DNA of 64,000 nucleotides from Paraburkholderia phytofirmans PsJN (GCF_000020125.1 NC_010679.1:1-64000), one strand, 5' to 3'. Counted from the first letter of the stretch, positions 35,091 through 43,332 are shown. The notes: generated by a model from the letters alone, not told the origin. Program-made: numbers and translations.

Positions 35091-35560
35091 GAAAGCATCC
35101 TCACAAGGCCAGCCATCGCCAGCGCAGCTCGTCCGCGCTGATGCGGCTGGTCCTTAATCGGGCAGCGCCGTTGCCCGCGACCAACGCAACGACGGTCGGC
35201 ATCGCCTGCTACCTTGCACTTGATGCGTTGAAGGACGGCCACGGCAACAACTCCAACATGAACCAACTGGCCTACTCGATCAACCTCGCTGCAGCTCTGG
35301 CCGAGCTGGGTGTTTGCACCGATGGTCATGACAGGATCGCTGCTGCGCAGGACGCACTGGTAGCTTCAAACGCAATCAGCCTCGACGCCGGCCGCTGGAT
35401 CATATCCGACGACTGCTACCGCATGATCCGCGATGCGCTCGCGATCCATGACCGGCAAATGGAAATCGCCTCGCAGGGCGAAATCCAAGCGGCCCACAGA
35501 ATGATTCAGGAACGGGTCAAAGCGGGGGACGTGACCCACGTTGACGTGCAGGCGCGATAA
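35087..35560 (+). CDS. Hypothetical 157-aa protein
   Basis: Translationally coupled to the preceding gene by a 4-bp overlap. Basic N-terminus (MRKHPHKASHRQRSSS), then a helical domain (NQLAYSINLAAALAELGV...). Not recognised. Confidence 0.55.
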   Translation: MRKHPHKASHRQRSSSALMRLVLNRAAPLPATNATTVGIACYLALDALKDGHGNNSNMNQLAYSINLAAALAELGVCTDGHDRIAAAQDALVASNAISLDAGRWIISDDCYRMIRDALAIHDRQMEIASQGEIQAAHRMIQERVKAGDVTHVDVQAR

Positions 35561-35569
35561 CGCCGACAG

Positions 35570-35591
35570 GCGGGCGCAGGATGCACCCGCC
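35570..35591. terminator. Hairpin between convergent genes
   Basis: GGCGGG...CCCGCC stem between 35087-35560 (+) and 35605-36024 (-). Confidence 0.4.
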
Positions 35592-35604
35592 GACCCTCTA
35601 CACG

Positions 35605-36024
35605 TCACATCGGCCGCTGGCCCTTGAGCGCCGCCATAACCGCCAACGCGCTAGTCGATTTTCCGCTGCTGACCGGCCCCACGGTCATCGTATGCCCGGT
35701 CACGTTGCCAAGGTTCACGGCGAACGGGCGGGCCTCTGTCACCACCCAAGCCGGCTGTCCGGCCGCCACACACTCGGCCATCGTCGCGTACTGCCGTGCC
35801 GTCTTCACCGCCACGAAAGACAGGTCCGCCGGGAACTGCCAGGCGGTATTTTCGGTGTCATGGACTCGCGCGATAAATCGCTTTGCGTCGATCACGTCGG
35901 CAAAGGTTTCGGCTTCGCAATACAACACGCTGGCCTGCCGCGAGAAAACCAAGCCGCCGAAACAGGTGTCAAGAAACACGCCTCGCGATGCCGACACAAT
36001 CAACGTTCTCACTGTTTGCCCCAT
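35605..36024 (-). CDS. Hypothetical protein with C-terminal P-loop-like motif
   Basis: A 139-aa product. Near the end 'GHTMTVGPVSSGKSTSALAV' looks like the Walker A region of VirB4/TrbE-type ATPases, but the frame stops 14 residues later, so Walker B is missing. It may be a remnant or a small GTPase-like decoy. Starts 3 bp after the zeta-like toxin stop, so co-transcribed with it. Confidence 0.45.
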   Translation of the reverse strand: MGQTVRTLIVSASRGVFLDTCFGGLVFSRQASVLYCEAETFADVIDAKRFIARVHDTENTAWQFPADLSFVAVKTARQYATMAECVAAGQPAWVVTEARPFAVNLGNVTGHTMTVGPVSSGKSTSALAVMAALKGQRPM

Positions 36025-36027
36025 TCG

Positions 36028-36657
36028 TTAGATTCTCATTGCGCGCCGCTGGCTCGCTTCTTTCTGCAACGACGCCGGGATCGCGCTCTTCGCCCACTCT
36101 GGCAGGTTCCGCGAACCGTACTTCAGTTGCCCGTTTTCCACCGAAAGCAAGAGCTGCCGTTTAAGCCCGCTGTTGTCGAGCACCAAGGCTCGGTCCACGA
36201 GCGGTAACGCTTCGCCAAGGTGAGCAAGACTAACGCTGAAGCGCCGAAATATATCCTCGGCAGGAACCGCATGTCCCCCTACCGCGACGCGCTGCGCGAC
36301 CCGAGACGCCGATAGCTGGACATCATGCACACCGACGAACAGGAGATTGACCTTGTAACCCAGCGCAGAGGCGTGCTGCATCAGCTTCAGTTCCCGCTTT
36401 CCCGTCAGCGTCGTTTCGACAACAAAGCTCTTTCCTTTCGCAAGCAACGCCTGCTGTTCTGCGATTGCGATTCGTCCAGCTCGCAACATCGTCGCGCGCG
36501 ATCCTTGATGGTTGGGATTGATCCGGTTGGCAATGTCGTCAGGGTTCACAACGGGGACGCGGCCGGCAAAGTGCTTGCCTGTTAGTGTTGTCTTGCCCGC
36601 GCCATTGGGGCCGGCGACGATCCAAAGCTGCGGCCTCTGCGCGTGTTCTGCCGTCAC
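36028..36657 (-). CDS. Zeta-toxin-like P-loop kinase
   Basis: A 209-aa P-loop protein: Walker A VAGPNGAGKTTL near the N-terminus, then NPDDIANRIN (the conserved Asp of zeta toxins) and 'GKSFVVETTLTG'. Zeta toxins phosphorylate UDP-N-acetylglucosamine. The GTG start overlaps the stop of the small upstream gene (GTGA), the coupling expected for a toxin-antitoxin pair. Confidence 0.7.
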   Translation of the reverse strand: MTAEHAQRPQLWIVAGPNGAGKTTLTGKHFAGRVPVVNPDDIANRINPNHQGSRATMLRAGRIAIAEQQALLAKGKSFVVETTLTGKRELKLMQHASALGYKVNLLFVGVHDVQLSASRVAQRVAVGGHAVPAEDIFRRFSVSLAHLGEALPLVDRALVLDNSGLKRQLLLSVENGQLKYGSRNLPEWAKSAIPASLQKEASQRRAMRI

Positions 36658-36911
36658 GATGCTCGCGCCTCGGAGACCACATGTTCGCCGTCGCGCTCCC
36701 ACTTCACGTACTGACGCCGACCGTCAGGAAAGCGCTTTTCAATCAATCCTTCGGGCGTGTCCGGCATCCGGCAATACACCGGGTTCCCGGCGGCAAAATG
36801 TTGCTTCACCGCCGAGCCATCGTCGCGGGCGACATCGCCGGAAAAAACGGTCCAGAAATCCCGTTCCTGCTCAGGGGTCATCGTTTCGACGTTTTCGACG
36901 CCAAGTTTCAT
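36654..36911 (-). CDS. Small partner of zeta-like toxin (putative antitoxin)
   Basis: An 85-aa protein from ATG 36911 (AGGTGAGGT site): MKLGVENVETMTPEQERDFW, then VYCRMPDTPEGLIEKRFPDG and 'RQYVKWERDGEHVV'. Upstream of and overlapping the kinase; antitoxin role is inferred from context only. Confidence 0.5.
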   Translation of the reverse strand: MKLGVENVETMTPEQERDFWTVFSGDVARDDGSAVKQHFAAGNPVYCRMPDTPEGLIEKRFPDGRRQYVKWERDGEHVVSEARAS

Positions 36912-36931
36912 GTCTGTTACCTCACCTTTCG

Positions 36932-37393
36932 CTATGCAACCTTTTGACGACGCGCAATCGAGTACAGTACGCGCCGTTCCGCTTCTGCATTCGACGCATG
37001 CTGGAATTTGGCCCAATCACCGGCCTGCACCCCGTACTGCGGCCACAAATTGCCTGTAGGCCGTATCACGTCCACTACGCGCTTGCCATCGGCATACAGC
37101 AGCCCCCAGCCGCTCGGCAGGTCTTCCGCTTGGATGGCGCCCGCCGGGCACAGGTAGAAGCGGTAGACACCAAGCCCGCCGGCCACCCTATGCGGCTTGC
37201 GATGATCGACAAGAAAATCCGCCCGCGAAGCCTTCGCTTCGATCAGAGCCGAACAGTTCGAGCGGAACCCGATCACGTCAGCCTGCTCAGTAATCCCCGC
37301 CGCAACCAGTTCTGTCGCGACTACGCCGAACCCTTGCTGTTTCAGCCATCGCGCGCCAAGCGCGACCAGCATGTTATGGATGTCCCCAGCCAT
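36932..37393 (-). CDS. PD-(D/E)XK nuclease-like protein
   Basis: A 153-aa protein with an EAK-type core (SALIEAKASRADFLVDHRK) after an acidic residue in EQADVIGFRSN, the arrangement of small restriction-fold nucleases such as the MmcB group. Further conserved-looking block GGLGVYRFYLCPAG. Nuclease activity not demonstrated. Confidence 0.5.
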   Translation of the reverse strand: MAGDIHNMLVALGARWLKQQGFGVVATELVAAGITEQADVIGFRSNCSALIEAKASRADFLVDHRKPHRVAGGLGVYRFYLCPAGAIQAEDLPSGWGLLYADGKRVVDVIRPTGNLWPQYGVQAGDWAKFQHASNAEAERRVLYSIARRQKVA

Positions 37394-37401
37394 ACTTTGC
37401 C

Positions 37402-37695
37402 TTAGCTAACAAGCTCCGGCCGCCACGCTCGAACGATATGTTCAAACTGGTTTTTGTAGCCGAGTGTATCCGGGTATGAGTTGCACCGGACGGCGAGCCC
37501 GAAGACAGTCACCACGTCCGCCGCGATTTCTTCATCGAGTCCCCAAGCGGTCGTGATGTCGAACCCGCCGCAGTTCGACGGGTTCCACCACGCCAGCAGA
37601 AAGTCTGCAACGCGGCGTGCCTGACCTGTCTCGCGCTGCGCATGGCCGATCAATCGTTCCAGTGCGGCCCGCTCACCCACCGTTATCTTTTCCAT
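37402..37695 (-). CDS. DUF7673-like protein
   Basis: A 97-aa protein: ALERLIGHAQRETGQARRVA, 'FLLAWWNPSNCGGFDIT', which I recognise as a small family common on proteobacterial plasmids and islands. Function unknown. Confidence 0.6.
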   Translation of the reverse strand: MEKITVGERAALERLIGHAQRETGQARRVADFLLAWWNPSNCGGFDITTAWGLDEEIAADVVTVFGLAVRCNSYPDTLGYKNQFEHIVRAWRPELVS

Positions 37696-37704
37696 ATTTG
37701 ACTC

Positions 37705-38094
37705 CTATTTCCAGTACACCAGCGTGTCAGGCTTTACGAGCGCGTCGCCGCGCGAAAGATGAATCCAGCAGAGCCCCGTTCGGGCCTCTATCGCCTCAAT
37801 CCTGCGGTCGTAGATCGGTATCGTCAGATACTCGCCCTGGTTGAACACGCCAGCGACGAGCAGATACGGCTCGTTTCCGGCGTCAATCTGGTCAGCGGCC
37901 ACCTTTGCATCCGTGCAGTAGTCCAGTACGGTCGTCACGCGCGAGCTGATACGCGTGAGCCGTTCCTGTTTCACGTCGGCCATCCGTATCGCACCAGTGC
38001 GCGACGCGACAGACAGTGCCGTGTTGCGCCTTTCGATTCCCGAGCCGGCGTAGTTCCGCTTGCCCGATTCAACCCGCTGTCTTTGCGTCGGCAT
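37705..38094 (-). CDS. Hypothetical 129-aa protein
   Basis: Soluble; basic N-terminus and a beta-rich C-half (YLLVAGVFNQGEYLTIPIYD). Co-directional with neighbours. Unknown. Confidence 0.5.
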   Translation of the reverse strand: MPTQRQRVESGKRNYAGSGIERRNTALSVASRTGAIRMADVKQERLTRISSRVTTVLDYCTDAKVAADQIDAGNEPYLLVAGVFNQGEYLTIPIYDRRIEAIEARTGLCWIHLSRGDALVKPDTLVYWK

Positions 38095-38101
38095 CGTATC
38101 C

Positions 38102-38296
38102 TCAGTTTCCTATCCGTTTTTGATCCGGCGAGAGACGCAGCGCAATTTCAAGCGTCGCTTCAAGGCGGATCACTCGTTCCGTCAGGTTTTCAATTTTTGT
38201 CTGCTGTTCCTTGACCGTTCCTGCGAGCGACACCACTTTGTCGTTCATCTTGATAACAGTCGTCAGAGCATCCCAAACCTTGTCCGTTACACCCAT
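38102..38296 (-). CDS. Small coiled-coil protein, 64 aa
   Basis: MGVTDKVWDALTTVIKMNDK followed by heptads (VKEQQTKIENLTERVIRLEA). Start overlaps the RHH gene stop (TGATG). Perhaps an accessory of the RHH protein. Confidence 0.5.
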   Translation of the reverse strand: MGVTDKVWDALTTVIKMNDKVVSLAGTVKEQQTKIENLTERVIRLEATLEIALRLSPDQKRIGN

Positions 38297-38571
38297 CAAC
38301 GAGCCCCTTGGTTCATCGCGGCGATCCGCTTGTTCGATTCTTCGATGAACGAGAGCGCGTCATCGAGCGCCGCGTTAGCTTCCTGCGTTGAAGCGTTGAC
38401 CCGCTCCACGAGTGCGAGAACCTCGCTGTCCTCGTCCGGGGGCGTGAACCGCTGCGCCGCTTCCCGCATCAGCTCGCTCACGTTCATGCCCAGCCGCCTC
38501 GCCCGGCTCCCGATTGCCTTCTTTTCCTGCGTCGTTACCTGCACGACGATTCGTGCCGTTGCTGTCGCCAT
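38296..38571 (-). CDS. Ribbon-helix-helix regulator
   Basis: A 91-aa protein: beta strand TATARIVVQVTTQEKKAIGS and helices RRLGMNVSELMREAAQRF form an RHH DNA-binding domain; the C-half is a helical tail. A TGTACA-N5-TGTACA operator lies in its 5' region, so it is probably autoregulated. Confidence 0.68.
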   Translation of the reverse strand: MATATARIVVQVTTQEKKAIGSRARRLGMNVSELMREAAQRFTPPDEDSEVLALVERVNASTQEANAALDDALSFIEESNKRIAAMNQGAR

Positions 38572-38588
38572 TTTGCCACCCATTGACA

Positions 38589-38605
38589 TGTACATGGTAT
38601 GTACA
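38589..38605. promoter_or_regulatory. TGTACA-N5-TGTACA operator
   Basis: Perfect inverted repeat just upstream of the RHH gene. Confidence 0.5.
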
Positions 38606-38701
38606 TTGTAGTCCAGTTTCGGGATACGTCAAACCGCTAATGGTTTCGGACCGGCCCCGCAGAATGCGGAAGCGCCCGGCCCGCAAGAGGCAGGGGCGCG
38701 G

Positions 38702-38746
38702 TGCTGTTATCCACGGGCCGCCGCAGGCGGGCGGTGGATAACAGCA
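38702..38746. repeat. Inverted DnaA-box-like hairpin, copy 1
   Basis: 13-bp perfect stem TGCTGTTATCCAC / GTGGATAACAGCA. It lies in the opposite orientation to four related copies further on. At the pair where other copies have G-C or A-T it has T-A, keeping the stem. Confidence 0.75.
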
Positions 38747-38805
38747 TCCTCATTCCACCGCAGAAACCACACACACATCCGCCGGTCATTGGTGTCATTC
38801 TAATA

Positions 38806-38834
38806 TAGACGTTGCGAGCTACACAAGCTATCAT
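38806..38834 (+). promoter_or_regulatory. Repeated-type promoter before the methyltransferase
   Basis: TAGACG, 17-bp spacer, TATCAT; operator ATAGAC-N5-GAGCTAC. The inverted partner site is absent. Confidence 0.65.
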
Positions 38835-38865
38835 AGTTTCACCAACAAAAAAGGAGCAGAGAGCT

Positions 38866-40512
38866 ATGACAGAAGTTTTCGATGCCGGCGAATCAAACCA
38901 GTTTTTCGCGCCTGTTACATCGGACGTGTTTGATTCCCTTCTTGGGCAATACAACGCCACGCGGGCAAGGATCATCGAACTTGCGGAATTTGCAACCGGC
39001 AATCAGTACCGAAGTGCGATGAGCTGCTTTATCGAAGGCAACGCGGGGGACGAGCGGTTTCATCGTTCGTTGTACGTGGATAAGCTGTTTGGGGTCGATG
39101 GAGCGATTGCGGCCCTCAATGCAACGTACTGGTCCAAGGCACTCGCGCTGACCGACGTTCGCGAAATGATGCCGCAGGCCCGGCGCAATGAATGGGACAA
39201 ATCCATCCGTGAGCGGACCACGCCGGATTTCACTGAAGACGCCGTGCGCCCCACCCTCATCGGTCTTTTGAACTCGCGACAGCAGTTCCTCGCCGAAAAG
39301 GTTGATGGAATCTTTCGTGGGCTGTCCGGCGAGCATGTAACGAACGCGCCGGAAGGCTTCGGCAAGCGAATGATTATCGCGCGCATACGCGATTGCTATG
39401 GCTACGTTACCGAAAGCCGGGCCGGTCTTATCCATGACCTACGGTGCGTGATTGCCCGGTTCATGGGTCGCGACGAGCCGCGCCGTTCAGTCACGTCCGA
39501 ATTGCTGGACGAGTGCAACTACCAGACAGGAAAATGGGTCAGCGCAGACGGAGGCGCATTGCGAGTGCGGACGTACAAGAACGGCAACGGCCATATGGAG
39601 GTTCACCCTGATATGGCGTGGCGACTGAATATGATTCTTGCGCATCTTTACCCGGCCGCCATCCCGACCGAGTTTCGTCAAAAGCCTGCGCGACGCCCGA
39701 AGGAGTTTCCGGCCATCGTGCGCCCTCTGCCATTCGCCGTACTTGAAATCCTGTCGCGCTGCCTCTATCGTCGTCGGCACGCCAAAGGTAACGAGGTTTC
39801 GTTCGAAGCTGAAGACCTGAAGAGCCCGCATTTTGCGGAGACACGTCAGGCGCTCGAATCAGTGGGCGGGACGATGCGTGATGGAAATCGGTACTTCATG
39901 GACTTCGACTACCCGCCTGGACTCGTGCTGCGGGAAATCGTCGCTACGGGCTGTCTGCCGGATCGCGTGTCGTTCCAGTTTCACCAGACATCGGAAGCGC
40001 TCGCCAGCGACGCCGTAGATTGGGCGGATATTGCCGACACCGATTCCGTGCTGGAACCGAGTGCGGGTCAGGGCGCGATTGCTGCGCTGCTGCCGGCTAA
40101 CCGGCTGCAATGCGTAGAGCTGTCGGCTCTGCACTGCGCTGTCCTGAAGGCGCGCGGGCTGAAGGTCGACCAGGCCGACTTCATCCAGTGGGCGACTGAC
40201 GCCGCTGCTGCCGACCGCACGTTTAACGTGGTCGTGATGAACCCGCCATTCGCTGACGGGCGCGCACAACTGCACGTCGAGCACGCTTTCCGGTTACTCG
40301 CTCCTGGAGGCCGACTTGTCGCGGTCCTGCCCGCCTCGATGCGCAGCAAACAGTTCCTTCCGGGAGTGTCGGTTGAGTGGTCCCGTGTCTACAGTCAGGA
40401 GTTCAAAACCACCGATGTTTCTGTAACGCTGATGTATGTCAAACGGCCGGCCGCGAGTGCGGCGGTCACTGATATGCAGATCGAAAGTGCGGAACTCGTT
40501 TCTGTGCTCTGA
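38866..40512 (+). CDS. DUF4942-type N6-adenine DNA methyltransferase
   Basis: A 548-aa protein. The N-terminal ~360 residues match the DUF4942 layout; the C-terminal domain is a class I SAM methyltransferase with motif I LEPSAGQGAIAALL and catalytic motif IV NPPF (VVMNPPFADG), the adenine-N6 type, then LAPGGRLVAVLP. ATG 38866 follows AAGGAG. Such enzymes protect incoming plasmid DNA from restriction, which fits its place at the edge of the likely leading region. Confidence 0.83.
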   Translation: MTEVFDAGESNQFFAPVTSDVFDSLLGQYNATRARIIELAEFATGNQYRSAMSCFIEGNAGDERFHRSLYVDKLFGVDGAIAALNATYWSKALALTDVREMMPQARRNEWDKSIRERTTPDFTEDAVRPTLIGLLNSRQQFLAEKVDGIFRGLSGEHVTNAPEGFGKRMIIARIRDCYGYVTESRAGLIHDLRCVIARFMGRDEPRRSVTSELLDECNYQTGKWVSADGGALRVRTYKNGNGHMEVHPDMAWRLNMILAHLYPAAIPTEFRQKPARRPKEFPAIVRPLPFAVLEILSRCLYRRRHAKGNEVSFEAEDLKSPHFAETRQALESVGGTMRDGNRYFMDFDYPPGLVLREIVATGCLPDRVSFQFHQTSEALASDAVDWADIADTDSVLEPSAGQGAIAALLPANRLQCVELSALHCAVLKARGLKVDQADFIQWATDAAAADRTFNVVVMNPPFADGRAQLHVEHAFRLLAPGGRLVAVLPASMRSKQFLPGVSVEWSRVYSQEFKTTDVSVTLMYVKRPAASAAVTDMQIESAELVSVL

Positions 40513-40522
40513 CGGGCGGGTA

Positions 40523-40562
40523 TGCGCCGTGCCCCCGCGAAGTGCGGCGGGGCCACGGCGCA
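40523..40562. terminator. Bidirectional terminator
   Basis: Long hairpin (TGCGCCGTG...CACGGCGCA with an inner CCCCGC/GCGGGG) between convergent genes. Confidence 0.65.
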
Positions 40563-40567
40563 CCGTA

Positions 40568-40915
40568 TCAGGTGCGTCCCTTCCCTGCCGGCAACGCGAT
40601 TACCGCTTTGAGTTTCGCCCGTTCGCTTTGAGCAGTGTCTTCGCTGCCCGCCATCACCAAGCCGCCCGCATCGGTCAATGCGGCGTTAAACAACGGAATG
40701 TATTGCCACCGGCTTATTTTGCCGCTGCCCGAGTCCATCGCGCTCGCGATAGCGCTCCGCGTCGGCTGCTGAAGATGCGGCCACGCTTCCCGCAATGTCG
40801 CATAGCTGGCCGGCTCGATTTCTGTTGAGGCATGGTAGCCGGCATACGCCGCCGTCAGCAACGGCATGCCAAGTGGCACTAGCAAGTAGTCGATAACGAA
40901 GCGGCCAACCTTCAT
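40568..40915 (-). CDS. Hypothetical exported or membrane-anchored protein, 115 aa
   Basis: MKVGRFVIDYLLVPLGMPLL forms an N-terminal hydrophobic segment, followed by a polar domain ending PAGKGRT. Its ATG overlaps the stop of the upstream membrane gene (ATGA). Unknown. Confidence 0.55.
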   Translation of the reverse strand: MKVGRFVIDYLLVPLGMPLLTAAYAGYHASTEIEPASYATLREAWPHLQQPTRSAIASAMDSGSGKISRWQYIPLFNAALTDAGGLVMAGSEDTAQSERAKLKAVIALPAGKGRT

Positions 40916-41403
40916 TTCCTGATCCCCCCGAACTTGTCGCCATACGGATTCGTGTCGCTGATAAACGTGTGTCCACCGACCCACGAGAAGCCGCAACGAA
41001 TTACCCACAGCCCATCCTTTTTTCCATAGATTTCCATCAGCTCGCCCTTGCACTGGTTTCGGTGCAGCTTGTCCAGCGTGGCCGTATCCGCCGCGCCTAC
41101 GTCGCGAGCGAGCAGGCGTGGATAGCTTTGACCGTTGACGAGATACAACCGCTCTGCCGTGTTCATCAGCGAACCCACAAACAGTAGCGCACAACACGCT
41201 ATCAACGCGTTCCCGGCGATTTGCCACGGCCGGCGGCCGGATCGCCGCGCATCGCTCGCGAGACCGAGCGCAACGAAAAACAGCCCGATATAAAACGGCG
41301 TGAGAAATCCGCTCCACGACCGGGACTCGATACCCGCCATCACGGCCAGCGAAAACCACAGACCAATGCCAATTTGAAAAATTGGTCCCTTCATTCCCTT
41401 CAT
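40912..41403 (-). CDS. Membrane protein, 163 aa
   Basis: Three predicted helices (FQIGIGLWFSLAVMAG, 'FLTPFYIGLFFVALGLA', 'GNALIACCALLFVGSLM') and a C-terminal periplasmic-like domain with two Cys (NQCKGEL, VIRCGFS). No family recognised. Confidence 0.6.
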   Translation of the reverse strand: MKGMKGPIFQIGIGLWFSLAVMAGIESRSWSGFLTPFYIGLFFVALGLASDARRSGRRPWQIAGNALIACCALLFVGSLMNTAERLYLVNGQSYPRLLARDVGAADTATLDKLHRNQCKGELMEIYGKKDGLWVIRCGFSWVGGHTFISDTNPYGDKFGGIRK

Positions 41404-41486
41404 GTGCTCTCCCCAATATGCGCCGTTCCCCGGTCAAAGGCGCATTATGCCTTCCCGCAATGGCAACTCCAATGCGCCTGCGCGCC

Positions 41487-41713
41487 GGCAGTGGTGTGCC
41501 TGGGCCCGTGGCCGTCGATGTCCTGATCCGGGATACGGGGGTCTCGCCCGCTAAGGCGGCCGAGAGGTCTACCGACCCGGCCCCCTACCGGATCACCCGG
41601 CAGTCCCCTGGACTGCCGGGCAGGGGACATCATCGACGGGTTCGAGACCTGTCTTACATCGACGGCCCCGTTTGGCTTTGCAGAAAGGAGGTCGGCCGGC
41701 CGCGCCGATACTG
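41487..41713 (+). ncRNA. Structured T-arm element, copy 1
   Basis: 227 bp. A 12-bp outer stem (GGCCGTCGATGT at 41510, ACATCGACGGCC at 41656) encloses helix TGATCCGG/CCGGATCA, an 11-bp hairpin CCCGGCAGTCC/GGACTGCCGGG, and a tRNA-like T-arm ACGGG-TTCGAGA-CCTGT (41636-41652). The only change here versus other full copies near the 11-bp hairpin is in its loop (CCT for CCC). Whether it acts as RNA or as folded single-stranded DNA is not known. Confidence 0.6.
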
Positions 41714-41771
41714 TAATTCATATAGTCTATCACGCGCCCTACCCTATCTAAACAATCAATCGCCTAATGTA

Positions 41772-41800
41772 TAGACCGCTCGAATTACATCGCGTAGAAT
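41772..41800 (+). promoter_or_regulatory. Repeated promoter with paired operators
   Basis: TAGACC, 17 bp, TAGAAT. Operator ATAGAC-N5-GAATTAC at 41771-41788; inverted partner GTAATTC-N5-GTCTAT at 41713-41730, 40 bp between them. Confidence 0.7.
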
Positions 41801-41831
41801 GACTCTAACAGTTAGGCATGAGGCGGCGGAC

Positions 41832-42038
41832 ATGAAAGGCATTGCGGTAGAGGGCTGGCATATCAAGGTGGAAGGCGCGGTCCAGCGCGCACAATCGCAC
41901 GCCGATTCGTTCGGCCTGCCGCAAACCGTGTATCGCAACGAGGACACATGCGGATGGTCGAATACCAACCCGTTCGCGCCCGTGTTGAATCGAAGCGAGG
42001 TTCTTGTGACCGTGCTTCCCCTTCGTTACTTTTCGTAG
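41832..42038 (+). CDS. Hypothetical 68-aa protein
   Basis: MKGIAVEGWHIKVEGAVQRA... The upstream in-frame ATG at 41799 overlaps the -10 box, so 41832 is taken. Contains a central QSHADSFGLPQTVYRNED. Unknown. Confidence 0.5.
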   Translation: MKGIAVEGWHIKVEGAVQRAQSHADSFGLPQTVYRNEDTCGWSNTNPFAPVLNRSEVLVTVLPLRYFS

Positions 42039-42057
42039 ATTGGCGAGAGAGGAAACC

Positions 42058-42396
42058 ATGCCGGCAGGACGCGCGCGCAAGGGTGGAGAGGTTGGACGAA
42101 ACGGTGAGTTCTACAAGGGCGGTTCGTTCCTGCCGAGTACGCAGCTTCCCAAGCGCGGCTCACGCGGGAAAGGAAACGTGGTTAAGCGGGTTCTCATCCG
42201 CCCCGGTGTTCTCGACGTGATTCCTGAGGGCACTACCGCCGTCTTCCCGAGAATCAGGGAGTTCGTGCAGATCGAAGACGGGCGAGCTGCGCAGCGTTTT
42301 CCCGATGAGCACGTTGCGATTCAGCATCACTTCGACAGTCCCGCCGAACTGCATCGCCTGATCGACCTGTACAACGCCGGAACCCTATTCGAGTGA
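42058..42396 (+). CDS. Hypothetical 112-aa protein
   Basis: ATG after GAGAGGAAACC. Gly/Lys/Arg-rich N-terminus, then RVLIRPGVLDVIPEGTTAVF and a helical end. Unknown; second gene of its operon. Confidence 0.55.
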   Translation: MPAGRARKGGEVGRNGEFYKGGSFLPSTQLPKRGSRGKGNVVKRVLIRPGVLDVIPEGTTAVFPRIREFVQIEDGRAAQRFPDEHVAIQHHFDSPAELHRLIDLYNAGTLFE

Positions 42397-42410
42397 TATG
42401 GAGGCGGGAA

Positions 42411-42680
42411 ATGCGTAGAGAAAATTTAACGATTATCGGCTGTAACGTCTTCCTTTCGGCCGGAGGTGAGCACGTCGGCCGTTTCAGCTCGCATAGCGCC
42501 GCCTACCACGCCACCCGCATGTGCGACGATCCGGGCTGGACGCCTCTCGGCGGCGTACCAATGGCGGCAGAGGACGCCCGCGAGTTCGAGCGGATGAAGA
42601 CGCGGATTGAGATTGAGCCGGTATTCAAAGGGCATGACGCGGACGGTATGGCCGTCTACCAGCTCCGGCACGGCCTCTAA
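42411..42680 (+). CDS. Hypothetical 89-aa protein
   Basis: ATG after GGAGGCGGGAA (MRRENLTIIGCNVFLSAGG). Soluble, with acidic helices in the middle. Unknown. Confidence 0.55.
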   Translation: MRRENLTIIGCNVFLSAGGEHVGRFSSHSAAYHATRMCDDPGWTPLGGVPMAAEDAREFERMKTRIEIEPVFKGHDADGMAVYQLRHGL

Positions 42681-42824
42681 CTGGTTTTGGGTCGCTCTCC
42701 CCGAGAGGCTTTCTCTGGAAGGCATAGAATCTCGATGCAGGGCGCGGCCGAGCAGTGCTCACAGCCCGGTTATGCCGGCGCAAACAACAATCGCCGATAT
42801 TTCGGCCCAACGTGGAGTCAAGAA

Positions 42825-43067
42825 ATGCCATTCATCGGAAGCGAGTACCGTCATCCCGACGAGGTAGGGACGGCGCAAGTCCAGCAAGAGACGCCGGGCG
42901 TGTGGGCGGTGGATTTCAGTGTCAACGAAACGGATGTTGAACTCTCTGTTTCCGGGATCAAGGCCGTTGACGCGGAGCATGCTGAACGCCTGGCCCGCGA
43001 GGTTCTGAATCCGCAGTTCACGTATCGCTGCACCGGCCTGGATCGGAAGCGCGACGACCGCGACTGA
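42825..43067 (+). CDS. Hypothetical 80-aa protein
   Basis: MPFIGSEYRHPDEVGTAQVQ after TGGAG; 'VWAVDFSVNETDVELSVSG' suggests a beta-sandwich-like small domain. The frame extends upstream to 42687 without better starts. Unknown. Confidence 0.5.
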   Translation: MPFIGSEYRHPDEVGTAQVQQETPGVWAVDFSVNETDVELSVSGIKAVDAEHAERLAREVLNPQFTYRCTGLDRKRDDRD

Positions 43068-43149
43068 GCGGCAAGCCCACGGCGGCCGCATTAGAGAGGC
43101 TTTTGGTATGACATTCGACTATGCGCAGTCCGCCCGCCACGGAGGGGAA

Positions 43150-43332
43150 ATGTTCAAGATTCAAAGTCGTCAAGTGAACGCGGCAGGCACGCGCCGCGAG
43201 TGGAAAGACTTGCGGCAAGCCACGCCGTTCCAAACCGAAGCCGCTGCGCAGGCGTACATTGAGCGTGTGTTTCTGGACGACCCACAGAGCGACTTGGACG
43301 CTGCGGACTTCCGTATTAGATCGACCGATTAA
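43150..43332 (+). CDS. Hypothetical 60-aa protein
   Basis: ATG directly after GGAGGGGAA: MFKIQSRQVNAAGTRREWKD. An in-frame ATG at 43108 is possible. Last gene before a terminator. Confidence 0.5.
   Translation: MFKIQSRQVNAAGTRREWKDLRQATPFQTEAAAQAYIERVFLDDPQSDLDAADFRIRSTD

Noticed and set aside
40568..41437. 289-codon minus frame covering two genes
   Set aside because: Its N-terminal two thirds is an out-of-frame reading of the membrane gene 40912-41403; only the last 115 codons behave as a gene.
41487..41713. T-arm element as an ordinary tRNA gene or tmRNA
   Set aside because: The T-arm is convincing, but there is no 7-bp acceptor stem flanking it, no anticodon loop with U33 and no CCA; the outer stem is 12 bp and encloses about 130 nt without tmRNA hallmarks.
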